Source: Sphingomonas flavalba
Lineage (GTDB): Bacteria; Pseudomonadota; Alphaproteobacteria; Sphingomonadales; Sphingomonadaceae
Length of the DNA: 64,000 nucleotides
Assembly (NCBI RefSeq): GCF_004796535.1
Contig: NZ_SPHY01000010.1
Location: 1-64,000, forward strand
Reading direction: 5' to 3'
How positions within the stretch are numbered: the stretch's first letter is position 1; each line of letters starts with the position of its first letter. Below the pieces are notes generated by a model. The model searched no databases. It saw only the letters and a program-made list of their open reading frames with translations, and had not been told where the DNA came from. Shown in pieces: positions 46,714-54,468 of the stretch. A program made the translations under genes and the position numbers.

Positions 46714-47469
46714 ATGGCCCCGTCACCGGCGCTGCCGCCGGGGTGGCAGCAACCGGACCATATCGTCATCGTCGACGACGATCCGGCGATACGGACGCTG
46801 CTCTCCCGGATCCTGCGGGAAGTCGGCTACGACGCGAGCGGCGCGGAAAGCGCCGCAGAGCTTGAACGGATCATGGCCGAGCGCGCGGTCTCTCTGGTCC
46901 TGCTCGACATCATGATGCCGGGCATGGACGGGCTGTCGCTGTGTCGCGCAATCCGTGCGCGCAGCAAGGTGCCGGTGATCATGATCAGCGCGCGTGGCGG
47001 CGAAGCGGACCGGGTGGCCGGGCTGGATGTCGGCGCCGACGATTACATCGCCAAGCCGTTCGGGCGCCCCGAAGTGCTGGCCCGCATCCGCGCGGTATTG
47101 CGGCGGAGCGGAGACCTGCACCTGCCGCTCGACGTGCCGGCGCCGGAGTACTTCGCCTTCGGCGGCTGGCGCTACCGTCCCCGCCGGCGCGAATTGCTGG
47201 CGTCGTCGGGCGCCGAGGTCGAACTGACCGGGGCGGAGCACGAACTGCTGCTCACCCTGCTGCGCCATCCGCAGCGGATGATCGGCCGTGAGCGGCTGCT
47301 CGAACTGGCGCGCAGCCGCCTCAGCCATTCCTCGGACCGCAGCGTCGACGTGCTGATCAGCCGGCTGCGGCGAAAAATGGGCGACGGCCGGAGAGGCGGC
47401 CGCCGGCCGATGATCCGCACCATCCGCGGCGTCGGCTATATGATGGCGGTGGACGTGGAGGCCGGCTGA
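46714..47469 (+). CDS. OmpR-type response regulator
   Basis: 251 aa from the ATG at 46714, preceded by GGGGAAGAGGC. The receiver domain has the acidic pocket DDD (21-23), phosphoacceptor Asp65 in LVLLDIMMPGMDG, and Lys in YIAKPFGRPE. A C-terminal winged-helix DNA-binding domain (about 150-250) has ELTGAEHELLLTLLRHPQRM and DVLISRLRRKMGD. The stop overlaps the kinase start. Divergent from the FepA-like receptor, its probable target. Confidence 0.92.
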   Translation: MAPSPALPPGWQQPDHIVIVDDDPAIRTLLSRILREVGYDASGAESAAELERIMAERAVSLVLLDIMMPGMDGLSLCRAIRARSKVPVIMISARGGEADRVAGLDVGADDYIAKPFGRPEVLARIRAVLRRSGDLHLPLDVPAPEYFAFGGWRYRPRRRELLASSGAEVELTGAEHELLLTLLRHPQRMIGRERLLELARSRLSHSSDRSVDVLISRLRRKMGDGRRGGRRPMIRTIRGVGYMMAVDVEAG

Positions 47470-48806
47470 TGCCCCGCCTGTCGCTTCCCGCCGGCATGGC
47501 CGGCCGCATCGCGCTGATCCTGATCGCGGCGGTGACGGTCGAATTCATCGGCAATTCGCTGATCAACCTGTGGCAGGAAAAGGAGCTGCTTTCCGCCGAG
47601 CGCACCCGCCGCATCGCCGGGCAGATCGTCGTCGCCGAACGTGTGGTGGCGGATGTCCGGCCGGACCGGCGGTCGCGCGTCGCCGCCGACCTGTCGCTCG
47701 ACGGGCTTGTGCTGAACTGGGTGCCGGCGACCGTCATCGCCGATTCGAGCGCGGCCCACGCCCGGTTGCAACAGGTGAAGCACCGGCTGGTCGGCATGGC
47801 CCCCGCGCTCGCCGGGCGCGACATCCGGCTGGTGCTGATCGCCTCCGCCAAGAGCGGCAAGCGCGACCTGATCGGCGCGCTGCGCCTGGCCGACGGCAGC
47901 TTCGTCACCTTCCGCGTCACCCCGTTCCTCAACGCCCCGCCCGCCTTCGCGCTGGTCCTTGCCCTGCATCTGCTGCTGATCGCGGCGGTGCTCGGCATGG
48001 GGCTGCTGCTGGTCCGCGCGCTGGTCCGGCCGCTGCGCGCGCTGGCCGCCCTCGCCGACGCCACCGGGCAGGGCAGCGCGCCGGCAATGGTCATCGAAGG
48101 CCCGCGCGAGGTGCGCCGCGTCGCCACCGCCTTTGCCGCCATGCAGGCCCGGCTGCTGAGCATCATGGCGGAACATACCCAGGCGCTGGTCGCGGTGTCG
48201 CATGATCTGCGCACGCCGATCCAGCGGCTGCGGCTGCGCGCGGCGCTGCTGGCGGACAAGGATGCGCGCGGGGCGATCGACCGCGACCTTGCCGAGCTTG
48301 AAAAATTCGTCGGCTCGATCGTCAGCTTCATGCGCGGCGACGGGGCGGAGGCGGCGCGGCTGGTCGATGTCGCGGCGATTGCGATGACCGCCGTCGACGA
48401 CGCCGCCGATGCCGGCGCGGCGATCACCTATCAGGGGCCGGACGCGCTGGCCGCGACATTGCGCCCGCTGGCGCTGAAACGCGCGCTCGCCAATATCGTC
48501 GACAATGCCGTCGCCCATGCCGCCACCATCCGGGTCAGGCTGACGGCCGACGCGGCGGCGATCCTGCTGACCGTCGAGGATGACGGCCCCGGCATCCCGG
48601 CGGACCGGCGGGCGGAGGTGTTGCTGCCGTTCCGGCGGCTTGAACCGGCACGGCACGAGGACAGCGGCGGCGCCGGCCTTGGCCTGCCGATCGCCAGCCG
48701 GGCCGTCGCCACGCTGGCGGGCACGCTGACGCTGGGGGACAGCGCGCTCGGCGGCCTGTCGGTCACCCTGCGCCTGCCGCGCCACGGCGCGGCGCCGGCG
48801 GAATAG
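47469..48806 (+). CDS. Two-component sensor histidine kinase
   Basis: 445 aa. First membrane helix about 11-35, periplasmic sensor about 36-158, second helix about 160-183, then HAMP. H-box VSHDLRTPIQRLRLRA with phosphorylated His245. The ATPase domain has NIVDNAVAHA (N box), VEDDGPGIP and GAGLGLPIA. The sensor region has no named domain I can recognise. ATG overlaps the regulator stop. It is flanked by metal-acquisition genes on both sides. Confidence 0.92.
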   Translation: MPRLSLPAGMAGRIALILIAAVTVEFIGNSLINLWQEKELLSAERTRRIAGQIVVAERVVADVRPDRRSRVAADLSLDGLVLNWVPATVIADSSAAHARLQQVKHRLVGMAPALAGRDIRLVLIASAKSGKRDLIGALRLADGSFVTFRVTPFLNAPPAFALVLALHLLLIAAVLGMGLLLVRALVRPLRALAALADATGQGSAPAMVIEGPREVRRVATAFAAMQARLLSIMAEHTQALVAVSHDLRTPIQRLRLRAALLADKDARGAIDRDLAELEKFVGSIVSFMRGDGAEAARLVDVAAIAMTAVDDAADAGAAITYQGPDALAATLRPLALKRALANIVDNAVAHAATIRVRLTADAAAILLTVEDDGPGIPADRRAEVLLPFRRLEPARHEDSGGAGLGLPIASRAVATLAGTLTLGDSALGGLSVTLRLPRHGAAPAE

Positions 48807-48870
48807 CGCCCTCGCCCGTACACGCACCACGCATCCGGCACCTGCCGGCGCCGCTAGAACAGGGCGCAGC

Positions 48871-49821
48871 CTATTCCAGCATCGCGCGGAACCCGGACGA
48901 CATCGCCTCTCCGGCGTCGGACTGGATCAGCGCGGCAAGCCCTTCCGCCTCGGCCAGGGCCAGGCCCGCTTCCGGCCCGAGCACGGTCAGCGCCGTCGCC
49001 CAGGCGTCGGCCAGCATGCATTGCGGGTGCAGCACGGTCACCGAATGCACGCCGTTGGCCAGCGGCCGGCCGGTGCGCGGGTCGATGCTGTGGGCGTAAC
49101 GCTGCCCGCCATGGGCAAACCAGCGGCGATAGTCGCCCGATGTCGCCACCGCCATGCCGTGCAGGGCAACGCGGCTTGGGGCGAAACCGGCACCGGGCGG
49201 CAATTCCAGGTCGACCCACCAGGGCTGGCCGTCCGGCTTCACCCCGGCGCCGCGCAGTTCGCCGCCAACCTCGACCAGGAAATGCGCGATGCCGCTGGCG
49301 AGCAGATGCTCGGCCACGCAGTCGACGCCATAGCCCTTGGCGATGCCTGAAAAATCCAGCTCGGCGGCGCGGGTCCGGCGGGCGCGCAGACAGGGCGCGT
49401 CCAGCTCGATCGCGTCATGACCGGCCTCGGCCAGCGCCGCGGCGATCGCGACATCGGTAGGGGGCGCGCCGCTACCCGGTTTCGGGCCGAAACCCCATTG
49501 GTCGACCAGCGCGCCGATCGCCGGGTCGAACGCGCCGCCGCTCAGCGCCGCCACATCCAGCGCCGCCCGCAGCACGGTCACGAAGGCCGGCGGCAGCGCC
49601 TGCCAAGCGCCGACCGGGCTGCGGTTGAACCGGCTGATGTCGGACCCCGGCTCCCACGGACTCATCTCGGCGACGACGGCGTCCAATATCCGCTGGATCG
49701 CCGCCGCCAGCCCCGGCGGCGGGGACACCGCCCGCACCGACCAGCTTGTCCCCATCGTCCGCCCGGCGAGCGCCGCAACGCTCCCCGCCGCGTCGCGCCG
49801 GGCGAAGGCGGCGGGGGACAA
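48871..49821 (-). CDS. apbE: ApbE-family FAD:protein FMN transferase
   Basis: 316 aa from a TTG at 49821. Family motifs: RTMGTSWSVR (21-30), MSPWEPGSDISRFN (53-66), LDFSGIAKGYGVD, and AVATSGDYRRWF with YAHSIDPRTGRPL, plus a Mg-binding LADAWATAL. It attaches FMN from FAD to a Thr or Ser of a target protein. The upstream operon member DUF2271 has the target motif DGVTGAT. No signal peptide or lipobox is visible, unlike most periplasmic ApbE proteins. The true start may be a non-standard codon upstream. Confidence 0.88.
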   Translation of the reverse strand: MSPAAFARRDAAGSVAALAGRTMGTSWSVRAVSPPPGLAAAIQRILDAVVAEMSPWEPGSDISRFNRSPVGAWQALPPAFVTVLRAALDVAALSGGAFDPAIGALVDQWGFGPKPGSGAPPTDVAIAAALAEAGHDAIELDAPCLRARRTRAAELDFSGIAKGYGVDCVAEHLLASGIAHFLVEVGGELRGAGVKPDGQPWWVDLELPPGAGFAPSRVALHGMAVATSGDYRRWFAHGGQRYAHSIDPRTGRPLANGVHSVTVLHPQCMLADAWATALTVLGPEAGLALAEAEGLAALIQSDAGEAMSSGFRAMLE

Positions 49822-49856
49822 CGCCGGCGGGATCAGGATGCGGGGTGGCTGCCGGT

Positions 49857-50693
49857 TCAGGGCGCCAGCACCTCAAGCGTCGCGACATAGCTGGCGACGC
49901 GGCCGGGCGCGGCGGCGGCGTCCGGGCCCATGCCGCGACCGGTCGTCACGTTCAGCCAGTACATGCCCGCCGTCGGCCAGGTGATCGTCACCTTGCCGTC
50001 CGCCCCGGTCTTCAGGTCGATCTGGTTCAACTGGTCGCGATAGCGGATGCCGCCGGGGATGACGGTGACCGGCAGGTCCGCCGCGGGCTTGCCGTCGAGC
50101 AGGAACTGGAAGGTCGCCGGTTCGCCGGCGATCAGGTCGTTCGGGTGGGTCACCGGCACCAGTTCCAGCCCATTGTTGGTCGGCGCCAGCGCCGTCGTCG
50201 TCGGCTCGCCGACGGTCACGAATATCTCGTTGCGGCTGCTGGTCGTCGTCGTCTTGACGTTGGTCGCACCGGCCGGAACCGCCTGCGCCAGCGTTGCGGC
50301 GGTGGTGCCGCGCGGCAACCGCTCGGTCTTGCCGTTCAGGTCGTAGCTGCCCATCATCCCGTCCGCCACCGACGCGATCTTGTAGGTGCCCTTCTGGGTC
50401 AGGTGGACGTCGAAGGTGCTGCGGTAGCGCGCGGTCAGCGCATTCTCGATCTTCGCCTCGCTGCCGTCGGGCGCCAGCGCCTTGACGTTGTTCAACCGCA
50501 TCGGCTGATGCTCGAAATAGAACAGGTCGTTGGACACCGCGGCGTCGACATTGACCCAGACGTCATCGCCGGACAGGACGGTGGCCGACGGCAGCATCCA
50601 CTGCCGGTGGGCCGCCGCCGGGCTGGCCAATGTCGCGGTAAACATGGCGGACAGGGCCAGGGTGGCCAGGCTGCGTGCGATACGGATGTTCAT
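49857..50693 (-). CDS. Periplasmic DUF4198-family protein
   Basis: 278 aa. Signal peptide about 1-28 (ends AAA), then HRQWMLPSATVLSGDDVWVN, the typical DUF4198 start in which a His follows the cleavage site. The C-terminal part shows DLPVTVIPGGIRYRDQLNQI and ITWPTAGMYWLNVTTG, a beta-sandwich pattern. The family includes proteins linked to nickel, cobalt or iron uptake loci. A metal-binding or docking role is likely but unproved. Third gene of the PepSY operon. Confidence 0.85.
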   Translation of the reverse strand: MNIRIARSLATLALSAMFTATLASPAAAHRQWMLPSATVLSGDDVWVNVDAAVSNDLFYFEHQPMRLNNVKALAPDGSEAKIENALTARYRSTFDVHLTQKGTYKIASVADGMMGSYDLNGKTERLPRGTTAATLAQAVPAGATNVKTTTTSSRNEIFVTVGEPTTTALAPTNNGLELVPVTHPNDLIAGEPATFQFLLDGKPAADLPVTVIPGGIRYRDQLNQIDLKTGADGKVTITWPTAGMYWLNVTTGRGMGPDAAAAPGRVASYVATLEVLAP

Positions 50694-50708
50694 GACGATA
50701 CTCCCCGA

Positions 50709-51239
50709 TTAGCGCCGAAAGGCGATGGTGACTGCACCCAGTTCCGACATGCCGGCGGCACGCGCGGTCTGGCCCGGCTTTGGCGGCCAGGAAAACGGCA
50801 GGCGAAGCAGTTCACGGCCGCCGACCTCGCGGGACGCCTCGACGACCAGCGTGTAATCGCCGGCCGCCAATGTGCCGAGGGCGCCCTTGCCGGCGGTGAA
50901 ACTGATCTTGTGGGTCCCCGGCGCGCGGGTCGCGCCGGTCACGCCGTCGGCCGGGAACTTCATGCTGCGGCCGGACACGCGCCACCATTGCCGCACGTCG
51001 CGCAGCCATTTGGTGCCCTCGTTGTCCTTCATGTCGAAATCGTACCAGACGGCGATCGTCTTCGCCGGCGCCCCGGCCTTCTCCAGCCAGAAGGCGACGT
51101 AAGGCCGGTGGTATTCGGCGACCTTCAGCTGCGGGATGGCCACGGTCACGTCCATCGTCTGCGCCGTCGCCGGCGCCGCGAACAGGACCGGCATGCCGAT
51201 CGCCGATCCGGCCAGGATTACACGGTGGGAAAGCTGCAT
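50709..51239 (-). CDS. DUF2271-family periplasmic protein with an FMN-attachment motif
   Basis: 176 aa. Signal peptide about 1-26 (ends ATA). The mature part follows the DUF2271 pattern: YVAFWLEKAGAPAKTIAVWY (47-66) and KWLRDVRQWWRVSG (77-90). Residues 98-104 read DGVTGAT, which fits the D-x-[VIL]-[ST]-G-A-T flavinylation motif modified by ApbE enzymes. Thr104 would carry the FMN. Between PepSY and DUF4198 genes with short gaps; apbE is last in the operon. Predicted periplasmic electron carrier. Confidence 0.85.
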   Translation of the reverse strand: MQLSHRVILAGSAIGMPVLFAAPATAQTMDVTVAIPQLKVAEYHRPYVAFWLEKAGAPAKTIAVWYDFDMKDNEGTKWLRDVRQWWRVSGRSMKFPADGVTGATRAPGTHKISFTAGKGALGTLAAGDYTLVVEASREVGGRELLRLPFSWPPKPGQTARAAGMSELGAVTIAFRR

Positions 51240-51251
51240 GACACGATGTCC

Positions 51252-51905
51252 TCAGTGGATGAAAATAATGGCGACCGCCGCCGGGATGAGCAGGCCGAAA
51301 CCGACCAGCGGCCAGGTGCTGCGCCGCTTGGCCGCGTGCAGCTGGAGCAGGAACAGCCCGGTCAGCGCAAACACCATGCAGGCGAAGGCGAAGATATCGA
51401 TGAACCATTTCCACGCGGTGCCGGCATTGCGGCCCTTGTGCAGGTCGTTCAGGTAGGAAATCCAACCGCGGCTGGTCGATTCGCTGGTCGCCTCGCCAGT
51501 CGCGCGGTCGATCGCGACCCAGCCGTCGCCGCCGGGGCGCGGCAAGGCCAGATAGACCTCGTCGGCCGACCATTCGGCATCGCCGCCGGACTTGACCGAA
51601 AATGTCTCGCTCACCCACTCCGCCAGCGCCGGGGGCAGCGGCTTCTTCTCGTCGCCACGGTCGTCCGGCGCGATCAGCGGCAGCAGCGCCTGCGGCAACT
51701 GGCCGGTTTTTTCCACCGTCACCGGGCTGGCCTCGATCTCCGCGGCATGGTTCAGGGTGAAGCCGGTGATGGTGAACAGCAGCAGCCCGATCAGGCTGAT
51801 CGCGGAGCTCATCCAGTGCCAGGTATGAAGCTGTTTGAGCCAGAACGCCTTGCCGGTGCGCTTCGGAGCAGAGCTGGCACGCGTCGTTCGGGGCATCGGC
51901 GCCAC
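51252..51905 (-). CDS. PepSY-associated membrane protein (putative heme-b/ferric reductase subunit)
   Basis: 217 aa from a GTG at 51905, with GAGG seven bases upstream; an ATG at 51896 is possible. Membrane helices at about 33-53, 166-189 and 198-216, with a periplasmic PepSY-like region between. Histidines flanking the helices (His27, His30, His53, His156, His190) could bind heme b, as proposed for related PepSY reductases. First gene of the operon, behind a Fur box. It would pass electrons from the membrane to the DUF2271 protein. Confidence 0.83.
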   Translation of the reverse strand: MAPMPRTTRASSAPKRTGKAFWLKQLHTWHWMSSAISLIGLLLFTITGFTLNHAAEIEASPVTVEKTGQLPQALLPLIAPDDRGDEKKPLPPALAEWVSETFSVKSGGDAEWSADEVYLALPRPGGDGWVAIDRATGEATSESTSRGWISYLNDLHKGRNAGTAWKWFIDIFAFACMVFALTGLFLLQLHAAKRRSTWPLVGFGLLIPAAVAIIFIH

Positions 51906-51941
51906 GCATAATCCTCTAATTCACGAATGTCGGCGCATATC

Positions 51942-51960
51942 GAGATTGATTTTCATTTTC
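51942..51960 (-). promoter_or_regulatory. Fur box of the PepSY/DUF2271/DUF4198/apbE operon
   Basis: Read on the minus strand, GAAAATGAAAATCAATCTC matches the 19-bp Fur consensus GATAATGATAATCATTATC at 15 of 19 positions. It lies 37-55 bases upstream of the PepSY GTG. This is the best Fur-site match I saw in the window and predicts induction when iron is scarce. Confidence 0.7.
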
Positions 51961-51992
51961 AACACCCCTGTTCCATCAGCACGCGTCCGGGG

Positions 51993-53501
51993 TCAACTGC
52001 GCGGCGGCTGGCGGCGGTAGCTGAGCGCCTCGGCGACATGGATGCGCCCGACGGCACCGCCGCCCGCAAGGTCGGCGATCGTCCGCGCCACGCGCAGCAC
52101 CCGCACATAGCCGCGCGCCGACAGCCGCAACGCCTCCGCCGCCTGGGTGAGCAGCGCGCGGCCGGCCGCATCCGGCGTCGCCACCGCGTCGAGCACCGCG
52201 CCGTCCGCCTCGGCGTTGGTCCGCGCCGCCTGCCCGTCGTAGCGCGCGGTCTGCACCGCCCGCGCCGCTGCGACCCGCGCCGCGACCTCGGCCGATCCTT
52301 CCGCCGGCGGCGGCAGCACCAGATCGGCGGCGCTGACCGCCTGCACCTCGACATGCATGTCGATCCGGTCGAGCAGCGGGCCGGATATCTTCGCCTGGTA
52401 GTCGGCGGCGCAGCGCGGCGCGCGGGCGCAGGCCAGCGCCGCGTCGCCCAGATGGCCGCAGCGACAAGGGTTCATCGCCGCGATCAGCTGCACCCGCGCC
52501 GGGAAGGTGACATGGGCATTGGCCCGCGCGATGCTGACCGTGCCCGCCTCCAGCGGCTGGCGCAGCGAATCGAGCACCGCCCGCTGGAACTCCGGCAATT
52601 CGTCGAGGAACAGCACGCCAAGATGGGCGAGGCTGACCTCGCCCGGCCGCACCTTCAGCCCGCCGCCGGTCAGCGCCGCCATCGACGCGGAATGGTGCGG
52701 CGCGCGAAACGGCCTGGTGCGCGACAGCCGGCCACCCTCCAGCAGCCCGGCGACGCTCGCGACCATCGACACTTCCAGCGCCTCGGCGGCGGTCAGCTCA
52801 GGCAATATCCCCGGCAGGCACGCCGCCATCAGCGACTTGCCCGCCCCCGGCGGCCCGACGAACAGCAGGTTGTGGCCGCCTGCCGCCGCGATCTCCAGCG
52901 CCCGCTTCGCCGTTTCCTGCCCCTTTACCTGCCGCAGGTCGGGGCCGGCGCCCGGCGGCTCCGCCTCTCCCGGCGCGGGCGGCGCCAGCACCGCCGATCC
53001 CTTGAAATGGTTGAGCAGCGCCAGCAGGTCGGGGGGTGCCACCACCTCGACCGCGCCCGCCCAGGCCGCCTCCGCCCCCTGCGCCGCCGGGCAGACCAGC
53101 CCCCGCTCCCCTTCGGCCGCGAACAGCGCGGCGAGCAGCACGCCGCTGACCGGCGCGATCCGCGCGTCCAGCCCCAACTCGCCGAGCACGACGTAGCGCG
53201 CCAGCGTCTCGGCATCGACGACCCCCATCGCACCGAGCAGCGCCAGCGCGATCGGCAGGTCGTAATGCGATCCCTCCTTCGGCAGGTCGGCGGGGGAAAG
53301 GTTGACGGTGATCCGCTTGGGCGGGAGGGCAAGGCCGAGCGCGGCGATCGCCCCGCGCACCCGCTCCCGGCTTTCGGCCACCGCCTTGTCGGGCAGGCCG
53401 ACGACGATGAAGGCCGGCACTCCGGGGGTTAGCTGGACCTGCACCTCGACGCCGCGCGCTTCCAGCCCGATGAACGCCACCGTCCCGACATGCGCGACCA
53501 T
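51993..53501 (-). CDS. YifB/ComM-family AAA+ ATPase (Mg-chelatase-like)
   Basis: 502 aa from the ATG at 53501 with AGGGGGGA upstream. The N-terminal ChlI domain starts MVAHVGTVAFIGLEARGVEV. Walker A is FVGPPGAGKS (about 219-228). The sensor region MNPCRCGHLGD carries zinc-type cysteines. The C-terminal Mg-chelatase motif is RGYVRVLRVARTIADL. ComM homologues help branch migration during natural transformation, and that role here is inferred from the family. Confidence 0.92.
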   Translation of the reverse strand: MVAHVGTVAFIGLEARGVEVQVQLTPGVPAFIVVGLPDKAVAESRERVRGAIAALGLALPPKRITVNLSPADLPKEGSHYDLPIALALLGAMGVVDAETLARYVVLGELGLDARIAPVSGVLLAALFAAEGERGLVCPAAQGAEAAWAGAVEVVAPPDLLALLNHFKGSAVLAPPAPGEAEPPGAGPDLRQVKGQETAKRALEIAAAGGHNLLFVGPPGAGKSLMAACLPGILPELTAAEALEVSMVASVAGLLEGGRLSRTRPFRAPHHSASMAALTGGGLKVRPGEVSLAHLGVLFLDELPEFQRAVLDSLRQPLEAGTVSIARANAHVTFPARVQLIAAMNPCRCGHLGDAALACARAPRCAADYQAKISGPLLDRIDMHVEVQAVSAADLVLPPPAEGSAEVAARVAAARAVQTARYDGQAARTNAEADGAVLDAVATPDAAGRALLTQAAEALRLSARGYVRVLRVARTIADLAGGGAVGRIHVAEALSYRRQPPRS

Positions 53502-53593
53502 AATCCCCCCTGTTACGCAATGCCTTACGCCGCCGCCCGTGCCAAAGTCGAGCCGCGAAATCGCACGGCGGAACCCGCTTGCGGAGGAGCCGT

Positions 53594-53629
53594 CGTCATT
53601 GCGAGCCGCGCAGCGGCGCGGCAATCCAC
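53594..53629. repeat. Dispersed palindromic repeat
   Basis: Third location of the CGTCATTGCGAGC...GCAATCCACC element (others at 13103 and 15107). The internal segment GCCGCGCAGCGGCGCGGC forms the stem. Between the divergent ComM-like and rpmH genes. Confidence 0.75.
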
Positions 53630-53776
53630 CGCCGGCGCCCCGGCACCGCGCGCCGCGATCCCGTCCCGCGCCCCTTTCCGCCCCCGCCGGCGATTGACTC
53701 GCGCGGCGCTTTTGCCTATCCGCCCGCCTCGACACGGCCGCCGTCTCGGTGGCCCTTTTTGTTCGAATTCTAGGGA

Positions 53777-54241
53777 ATGAGCGATGAAGCGCACTTTTCA
53801 GCCGAGCAAGCTGGTTCGCGCCCGGCGGCACGGGTTCCGCGCCCGCAAGGCGACGGTGGGCGGCCGCAAGGTGCTGGCGGCGCGCCGTGCCCGCGGCCGC
53901 AAGGTGCTATCGGCCTGACGACGCTTACGGCCCGCGCGGATTTCCTCGCGGCCAATTCCGGGCGCCGGGCGCCGATGCCCGGCTTCGTCCTGCTCGTCAG
54001 GGACCGTCGTGACGGCGACCCGGCGATGCGAATCGGCTACACCGTAACCAGGAAGATCGGCGGCGCCGTCGTCCGCAGCCGGATGAAGCGGCGCCTGCGC
54101 GCACTCGCGCGCGCTATCCTGCCGGAAGCCGGGGTTGCCGGGGCGGACCATGTGCTGATCGGCCGAGCCGGCGGCATAGAGCGCGATTTCGCCCGCCTGC
54201 GCGAGGAATTGCGCAAGGCCCTTCGCAAGGCCGGCGGATGA
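53777..54241 (+). CDS. rnpA: Ribonuclease P protein component (start uncertain)
   Basis: The conserved protein begins near [17 protein letters not shown] and includes [20 protein letters not shown] and KRRLRALAR, the RNA-binding signature. It binds RNase P RNA in tRNA 5' maturation. No ATG, GTG or TTG precedes this core except an ATG at 53777, 7 bases upstream of rpmH; using it gives 154 aa and encloses rpmH completely. The alternative is a CTG at 53915 that overlaps the rpmH stop (CTGA) and gives 108 aa, a normal length. The extra N-terminal part is Pro/Arg/Gly-rich and unconserved. Confidence 0.85.
   Translation: MSDEAHFSAEQAGSRPAARVPRPQGDGGRPQGAGGAPCPRPQGAIGLTTLTARADFLAANSGRRAPMPGFVLLVRDRRDGDPAMRIGYTVTRKIGGAVVRSRMKRRLRALARAILPEAGVAGADHVLIGRAGGIERDFARLREELRKALRKAGG
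53784..53918 (+). CDS. rpmH: 50S ribosomal protein L34
   Basis: 44 aa, the standard L34 length. It begins [20 protein letters not shown] and ends with the basic GRKVLSA. AGGGA sits seven bases upstream, ideal spacing for this ATG. First gene of the rpmH-rnpA-yidD-yidC block found in most bacteria. Confidence 0.97.
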   Translation: MKRTFQPSKLVRARRHGFRARKATVGGRKVLAARRARGRKVLSA

Positions 54242-54450
54242 TCGCGCGGCTCTGCATCGGCCTGGTCCGGCTGTGGCAATGGGGCCCGTCGGTCGTGCTG
54301 CCGCCCAGTTGTCGTTACGCGCCGTCCTGTTCGGCCTATGCAATCGAGGCGCTTCGCCGCTATGGCGCGGTGAAGGGCGGCTGGCTCGCGCTCCGGCGGA
54401 TCGCGCGCTGTCATCCCTGGGGCGGATCGGGCTACGACCCGGTGCCATGA
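54238..54450 (+). CDS. yidD: Membrane protein insertion efficiency factor YidD
   Basis: 70 aa. Family signature [20 protein letters not shown] (21-40), and [13 protein letters not shown] near the C-terminus. It assists YidC-dependent membrane insertion. ATGA overlap with the rnpA stop. Confidence 0.95.
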   Translation: MIARLCIGLVRLWQWGPSVVLPPSCRYAPSCSAYAIEALRRYGAVKGGWLALRRIARCHPWGGSGYDPVP

Positions 54451-54468
54451 CCAAGGCGGGAGTAATCG

